In this document: positions 5,993 through 10,970 of the stretch, piece after piece | Layout of the letters: the number at the start of each line of letters is the position of its first letter | Numbering within the stretch: position 1 is the first letter of the stretch | NCBI GenBank assembly: GCA_946481205.1 | Contig: CAMLNB010000117.1 | Coordinates: 1-10,970 of the forward strand | Reading direction: 5' to 3' | Source: an uncultured Kangiella sp. | GTDB taxonomy: Bacteria; Pseudomonadota; Gammaproteobacteria; Enterobacterales; DSM-103792 | Length of the DNA: 10,970 nucleotides | Program-made: the position numbers and the translations under genes | The notes under the pieces: generated by a model | Seen by the model: the letters and a program-made list of their open reading frames with translations, nothing else | Told to the model about the DNA's origin: nothing | The model's database searches: none

Positions 5993-8701
5993 TCAGAACG
6001 ATTGCTTGTAGTTCACGTAGACCATCGCGCCGCGGGCGTCATGCACCGTCGAGTCGTAGTTGGCGTTGAACACCGAGCTCTTCTGGTTGCTGAACGGCGG
6101 ATCTTCATCGGTGCAGTTCAAGCAGCCGATGCGGATCTCGCTGTTGGTGGCACCGATGCTGTAGCCGTACTGCATGTCGAAGGTATCCCAGGCATCGACC
6201 ACATAGCCTTCGTTACCGGTGATCTCAGCGGCATCGTCATCGTACTCGCCGATATGGCGCCAGGTGATCGTGCCGCGGTGATCGCCGTTCTGCCAATCCA
6301 GCGACAGGTTATTGCGTACGCGCGGCAGCGAGTTAATCAAGTTGTTGCCGGCACCTTTGATCGGTTGCCCAGGGGCTGTGGCCAGCTCCAGATCAAACTG
6401 ATCGATATAGCTGATGTCATCACGCACCACGAAGCGGCCGACATCGGTCTCCCAGCGGTACTCGATATTGAAGTCCGCACCTTGCACGTCCTGGCTGTCG
6501 CCGTTGATGAAGCTGTTCAGGACGAACTCGATCCGGCCCGGAATGCCGAGTGCAATATCGGCTGGGGTTGCTGCACCGCGGAACACCAGCGCCGGTACGT
6601 TGTTGACAATGAAGTTCAGCGTCGGCTGGGTGATGATGTCGGTGTACTCGTACTGCCACACGTCAACGCCCATGGCCAAGCCATCCACCGCATCGGGCGA
6701 CCAAATCACGCCGATGTTCATCGACTCCGATTCCTCCGGCATCAGTTCCGGGTTACCGCCATTTTCAACCCGGACTTGTGCCGAGCAATCGGCCGGGTCA
6801 TTGGTGACCGGGCAGCGAATTGGGTCGACCAAGGTCGGGAAGGATGAAGTCGCGCCGTTGAACAATTCCGGCAACGACGGTGCCCGGAACGATTCACCCC
6901 AGCTGCCGCGGACCAACCAATCGCTGCCGATGTTCCATTTGAAGCCGGCTTTCGGTTTGGTTGTGGTGCCAAAATCGCTGTAGTCCTCATGACGGGCAGC
7001 CAGCTGCAATTCAAAGCCTTCGAACAGCGGCACCGCCAGTTCCAGATACACCGACTTTTGATCGCGACCACCACTGGTGTTGGCCGACGCGCCGGTGCCG
7101 AGCAAGTTGCCATCATTGCGCTGCTTGTCGGCTTCGGCATGATAGGTCTGCTCGCGGTATTCGGCTCCGATAGCGATGCCGACAGGCCCGGCGGGCAGAT
7201 CGAACAGATTGCCGTTGGAGAATTTCAGGTTCAGTCCGCGCTCAAAGCTGTCGTTGAATTGATCAAAGATGAATGACATCCAGTCGATCAGCTCTTGCGA
7301 ATTGCCGCCGTTGTAAGCGGCGCCACCGAATGGGTTGTAATACTGATCGCCATTCGGGCCGCCACGGCCGAGCAAGGCCAGCTGGAAGCGGTCCTGCAGG
7401 ATCGAGTTGCGGTTGGCAATCAGCACTTCGCTGCGGGTGAAGTTGTAAGCCAGTTCGGCATCCCAGTCGCCGAACGTGGCTTCGATGCCAACTACGCTGC
7501 GTGACGCGGTGGTGGTCATTTCCTGCAAGCGGTCGCCGGCATCGATCGGCCGGTAGCGCATCTGCAGATCCACACCGTAAGGGTTGTTCGGGTGATCAAA
7601 CGGGACAAACGGCACGTTCGAGAAAAGCAGCGCATCTTGCTGGGCATCGGATAGGGTATTCATCCAGATACCACCGGCGGTAAACGTGGCCGGCGCCGGT
7701 GCCGATACGTTCAGGTCATGTTTGCGATTCAGCATGAACTCGGCAAATGCCGAGAAGTTATTGTTGATCTGGCGATTGCCGGTGACGAATAGACCGGCCC
7801 GCTCAGTGGCCGGGAACAGGTTGATATGACTGTTGAAATCGTACAGGCAGAACCCGCCCGATGAAACTGAGGAGCCGAGCCCGCAAGAGGGATCGACCAC
7901 ACGAGCACCAGTATCGAGATTCCAGTAAGTGCCAGGTGCGGCAAAGGTGCTGCGCAGATCCGAACCTTGTGGCGTGAAGCTGCTGTCGGCGCTGGCGGAG
8001 AAGTCGCGATCGGTCAGCACTTGTGGATTGATTTTCTGGTAGTTCGCGACGACGGTCCAACTGCTGTTGTCATCGGCGGCACCGGAAACGAAGTTGAACG
8101 AGCGATCGGTTGCGTCGGTTTCGGTCGTGTTCTTGTACCCAAGATTGATTTCCGAACCGACATAATCCTTGCGCAGAATGATGTTGACCACGCCAGCGAC
8201 CGCATCGGCGCCATAGATGGCCGACGCGCCGTCTTTCAGGATGTCGATGCGTTCAATCGCCGCCAGCGGAATCGAGTTGACGTCGACGAAAGCGCTGACA
8301 ATGTTCTGCGCCTGACCATGCGGAGCGATACGGCGGCCATTGACTAGGGTCAGCGTGGCGCCGATGCCGAGTCCGCGCAAATTGAACTGGCTGGTGCCGT
8401 TTGCGAACGTGTTGGTGTTGGTTTCCGGAACCGAGCCGGCATTGATTGCCAGATTGCGAACGATGTCGGAAACGGTGCTGAGACCGCTGCGATCAATTTC
8501 CGCGCGGTCAATTGACAGCACCGGTGAAACACCTTCGATATCGACTCGCTTGATGTGCGAGCCGGTCACTTCGATACGTTCTGCTTGTTGACCATCGTCC
8601 CCAGCCGGCTCGGCGGCGTGTGCGGTCATGGCCAGGGTAATGGCATTCAGGGATAAGGCGGTAAGTAAGGCGGGGGTGCGCCCTGATCGTGCTGGTTTCA
8701 T
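5993..8701 (-). CDS. TonB-dependent outer-membrane receptor, substrate unknown
   Basis: Encodes a 902-residue ligand-gated outer-membrane channel energised by TonB-ExbBD. A signal peptide spans about residues 1-30 (basic start, hydrophobic core, AHA cleavage-type motif at 27-29). A TonB-box-like segment follows (RIEVTGS, 42-48), then the plug domain (about 50-178, with NLRGLG, TLVNGRR, IERIDILKDGASAIYG and GVVNIILRK). The remainder is a 22-strand-type beta-barrel ending in the aromatic residue F902, typical of outer-membrane barrels. There is no N-terminal STN or carboxypeptidase-like extension, so no sign of direct anti-sigma signalling. Several cysteine pairs occur, one in a predicted loop (DPSCGLG...GGFCLYDF) and a CxxC (860-863) near the end. 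GGAGAG at 8707-8712 (reverse strand) is a good ribosome-binding site 5 bases before the ATG. No periplasmic or inner-membrane transporter partner lies nearby, so siderophore, oligosaccharide and peptide substrates are all possible. Confidence 0.93.
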   Translation of the reverse strand: MKPARSGRTPALLTALSLNAITLAMTAHAAEPAGDDGQQAERIEVTGSHIKRVDIEGVSPVLSIDRAEIDRSGLSTVSDIVRNLAINAGSVPETNTNTFANGTSQFNLRGLGIGATLTLVNGRRIAPHGQAQNIVSAFVDVNSIPLAAIERIDILKDGASAIYGADAVAGVVNIILRKDYVGSEINLGYKNTTETDATDRSFNFVSGAADDNSSWTVVANYQKINPQVLTDRDFSASADSSFTPQGSDLRSTFAAPGTYWNLDTGARVVDPSCGLGSSVSSGGFCLYDFNSHINLFPATERAGLFVTGNRQINNNFSAFAEFMLNRKHDLNVSAPAPATFTAGGIWMNTLSDAQQDALLFSNVPFVPFDHPNNPYGVDLQMRYRPIDAGDRLQEMTTTASRSVVGIEATFGDWDAELAYNFTRSEVLIANRNSILQDRFQLALLGRGGPNGDQYYNPFGGAAYNGGNSQELIDWMSFIFDQFNDSFERGLNLKFSNGNLFDLPAGPVGIAIGAEYREQTYHAEADKQRNDGNLLGTGASANTSGGRDQKSVYLELAVPLFEGFELQLAARHEDYSDFGTTTKPKAGFKWNIGSDWLVRGSWGESFRAPSLPELFNGATSSFPTLVDPIRCPVTNDPADCSAQVRVENGGNPELMPEESESMNIGVIWSPDAVDGLAMGVDVWQYEYTDIITQPTLNFIVNNVPALVFRGAATPADIALGIPGRIEFVLNSFINGDSQDVQGADFNIEYRWETDVGRFVVRDDISYIDQFDLELATAPGQPIKGAGNNLINSLPRVRNNLSLDWQNGDHRGTITWRHIGEYDDDAAEITGNEGYVVDAWDTFDMQYGYSIGATNSEIRIGCLNCTDEDPPFSNQKSSVFNANYDSTVHDARGAMVYVNYKQSF

Positions 8702-8818
8702 CTGCTCTCTCCATTGGCGTTCTGTCTTTTTTCATGCGACGACAGCTGTTTTCAGATGTCGCGTCGGCAATGAAACACAGCGAGTGAGTCTTGACGATGG
8801 AGTTGCACTGGAGCCGAG

Positions 8819-8856
8819 ATGTAACTGCAATGGAATGTGTAATAGTTACATGTCAA
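8819..8856 (-). promoter_or_regulatory. Candidate operator and promoter of the TonB receptor gene
   Basis: On the reverse strand a perfect TTGACA -35 hexamer (complement of 8851-8856) is followed immediately by the dyad TGTAA-CTA-TTACA (8838-8850). A further half-site at 8819-8826 (ATGTAACT on the + strand) forms an 8 bp inverted repeat with AGTTACAT at 8844-8851. A dyad directly downstream of the -35 is a classical repressor position. The -10 is poor (TCCATT or CCATTG at 16-17 base spacing), which lowers confidence. The implied 5' leader is about 120 bases. Confidence 0.4.
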
Positions 8857-9056
8857 ATCGTGTCGGTATTTTTCGCAACAAGCATGAATGATTTGCCGTG
8901 TCGCCGCGGTGGCGATAGCTAAGGACAGTGCAAAAAGAAGAATAAGGAAGGAATGGCGGAGTAAAAGGACAGATCAGATCGCGGGACATGACCACCGTGG
9001 GAGCTGTGGTCAGGGCAAGAGCCAGGGAGTGCTGCTGCTGCCGCGAATTCGAGCTT

Positions 9057-9082
9057 CGCATTGATGGATTGCGATCAATGCG
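9057..9082. repeat. 9 bp perfect inverted repeat
   Basis: CGCATTGAT (9057-9065) and ATCAATGCG (9074-9082) are exact reverse complements separated by 8 bases. This fits either a small hairpin or a two-half-site operator. No T-run follows. Confidence 0.5.
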
Positions 9083-9156
9083 TCTCCGCCATTCCGTTTG
9101 CGCGGCCTTTTCGATCAGCCAAAAGAGCTATGACGCAGCGCAAACTGCACCAGAAG

Positions 9157-9170
9157 CGGCACTAGTGCCG
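9157..9170. repeat. 14 bp perfect palindrome
   Basis: CGGCACTAGTGCCG is fully self-complementary without a spacer, 149 bases before the winged-helix start codon. With no loop it is more plausible as a dimeric protein-binding site than as an RNA hairpin. Confidence 0.45.
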
Positions 9171-9303
9171 GGTGGCGCTGTGCAAAAGTGCCATATCAGC
9201 GCGCGCGTTTCGATGTAATTTCTGTCTTATCGATTGCTTGATAAATATTCACCTGATCGACTTCACAACAACTGAACCCTGCTGGTACCGCACAACGCTG
9301 GCC

Positions 9304-9310
9304 AAAGGAG
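9304..9310 (+). promoter_or_regulatory. Ribosome binding site fixing the start of the winged-helix gene
   Basis: AAAGGAG lies 8 bases before ATG 9319. The frame is open upstream to 9172, but that extension has no such site, and its residues look unlike the rest of the protein. Confidence 0.75.
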
Positions 9311-9318
9311 ACTGGCAT

Positions 9319-9771
9319 ATGTACGGCAAGTTGATGAGCAGAGCACCAACAACAGTTGCGATAGCCGCTGCATCGGGGAGTACTGTCTATTCCGGCAGCG
9401 TGATTGCCCGGCTTGATTGCCGGTGCTGGCAGCTCGGCGAGTGTCTGATCGATGAAGGTCGTCAGCGAATCGAGCGTGAGGGCGTGTCGCAATCGGTGCG
9501 GCTGAAATTGCTCGCCGTGCTGGTCTGTCTAATCGAACGCTACCCCAGTCCGGTGTCACCGGATGAGTTGCTGGCCGAAGTCTGGGGCGAGTACGAAACG
9601 GTCGGCCGGCAGGGCGTGGCCAACGCTGTTTGGGCGCTGCGCCGGCTGCTGGGTGACGATACCGGCGTGCCGCAGTTCATCGAGACGATCCCGCGGCGTG
9701 GCTACCGACTGCTGATGCCAGCCCACTTGCTGGACCGCAGCGGACTCCCTCAAGCCCAGGCAACTGCCTGA
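9319..9771 (+). CDS. Stand-alone CadC/OmpR-type winged-helix DNA-binding protein
   Basis: Encodes 150 residues dominated by a Trans_reg_C (OmpR/PhoB/CadC) winged-helix domain at about 36-133. Visible hallmarks are CWQLGECLIDEGRQRI (N-terminal strands), VRLKLLAVLVCLI (helix 1), PVSPDELLAEVWG (helix 2), GVANAVWALRRLLGDD (recognition-helix region) and the wing FIETIPRRGYRL (120-131). The sequence style is closest to the N-terminal domain of CadC-like membrane regulators. However, it lacks the transmembrane segment and periplasmic sensor that normally follow, and no receiver domain precedes it. Only about 17 residues remain after the wing before TGA, and the next bases hold a terminator, so it is not an obvious fresh truncation. 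It is divergent from the TonB receptor and upstream of pyrG on the same strand. It may regulate the neighbouring receptor or itself, but this is inference. ATG 9319 was chosen for its AAAGGAG site; ATG 9334 is an alternative. Confidence 0.85.
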   Translation: MYGKLMSRAPTTVAIAAASGSTVYSGSVIARLDCRCWQLGECLIDEGRQRIEREGVSQSVRLKLLAVLVCLIERYPSPVSPDELLAEVWGEYETVGRQGVANAVWALRRLLGDDTGVPQFIETIPRRGYRLLMPAHLLDRSGLPQAQATA

Positions 9772-9787
9772 TAATTCAATAAGTTAG

Positions 9788-10970
<1,183 letters not shown>

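Larger units (their letters stand above)
8857..9318. other. Gene-free, dyad-rich region between divergent genes
   Basis: No convincing gene is seen here; the small open frames lack both ribosome-binding sites and protein-like composition. The stretch holds a purine-rich run (about 8931-8970) and a series of inverted repeats. TGACCAC/GTGGTCA pairs at 8989-8995 and 9006-9012. CGCATTGAT/ATCAATGCG pairs at 9057-9065 and 9074-9082. GTTTGCGC/GCGCAAAC pairs at 9096-9103 and 9138-9145, with CTTTT/AAAAG (9107-9111 and 9121-9125) nested inside. It also holds a 14 bp palindrome at 9157-9170. A weak AT-rich -10-like word (TAAATA at 9242-9247, preceded by TG) may serve the winged-helix gene. Confidence 0.5.

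Noticed and set aside
5954..6847. 297-codon + strand frame opposite the TonB receptor
   Set aside because: Would start inside the terminator loop and mirrors the receptor coding; no ribosome-binding site.
8731..8770. Possible riboswitch or terminator from CGACA/TGTCG in the TonB receptor leader
   Set aside because: Only 5 bp plus a bulged 3 bp extension and no match to a riboswitch class I recognise.
9174..9194. Sigma-54 type promoter (TGGCAC...TTGC words)
   Set aside because: TGGCAC is present on the reverse strand, but the TTGC is too close; the required spacing is not met on either strand.
8988..9218. 76-codon + strand frame in the gene-free region
   Set aside because: No credible ribosome-binding site, composition unlike a protein, and it spans the inverted-repeat cluster.
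9172..9318. Upstream extension of the winged-helix frame
   Set aside because: No Shine-Dalgarno at its start, Cys/Ile/Asp-rich residues unrelated to the domain, and a strong AAAGGAG before ATG 9319.

Overview
The window looks like chromosome of a moderately GC-rich, motile Gram-negative gammaproteobacterium. The backbone relA - mazG - pyrG is the arrangement known from E. coli and relatives. Here mazG and pyrG are separated by about 6.2 kb holding a chemoreceptor, a TonB-dependent receptor and a small winged-helix regulator. A genus cannot be fixed from the sequence alone. Such a mix of chemoreceptor, large TonB receptor and CadC-type DNA-binding domain is common in aquatic and soil gammaproteobacteria such as xanthomonad-like or Permianibacter-like lineages, but that placement is only a guess.

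Layout: 1-630 has no credible gene. It is dominated by a roughly 510 bp composite palindromic element (37-546) with imperfect terminal inverted repeats of about 55 bp and several perfect internal hairpins. Then come relA (631-2847, + strand) and mazG (2859-3665, + strand), tightly packed and probably translationally coupled. A short intergenic gap carries a hairpin and a good candidate sigma-28 (FliA) promoter in front of a two-transmembrane chemoreceptor (3767-5908, + strand). A near-perfect bidirectional terminator (5936-5969) separates this from the convergent TonB-dependent receptor (5993-8701, - strand). The roughly 620 bp region 8702-9318 lies between divergent genes. It contains a candidate operator and -35 element for the receptor and a cluster of perfect inverted repeats. 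A stand-alone 150-residue winged-helix protein follows (9319-9771, + strand). After a terminator hairpin that overlaps a candidate promoter comes pyrG (CTP synthase), cut off by the window end.

How the genes fit together: RelA makes (p)ppGpp on starved ribosomes, MazG hydrolyses nucleoside triphosphates, and PyrG makes CTP, so the conserved backbone concerns nucleotide pools and the stringent response. The inserted genes serve environmental sensing and uptake: a chemoreceptor possibly co-regulated with flagella, and an outer-membrane receptor of unknown substrate divergent from a putative DNA-binding regulator. No phage, CRISPR, toxin-antitoxin or obvious defence system was seen, and I do not see a clearly new multi-gene system. 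The most interesting material is non-coding: the composite repeat before relA, the dyad-rich region 8819-9170, and the pyrG start region.
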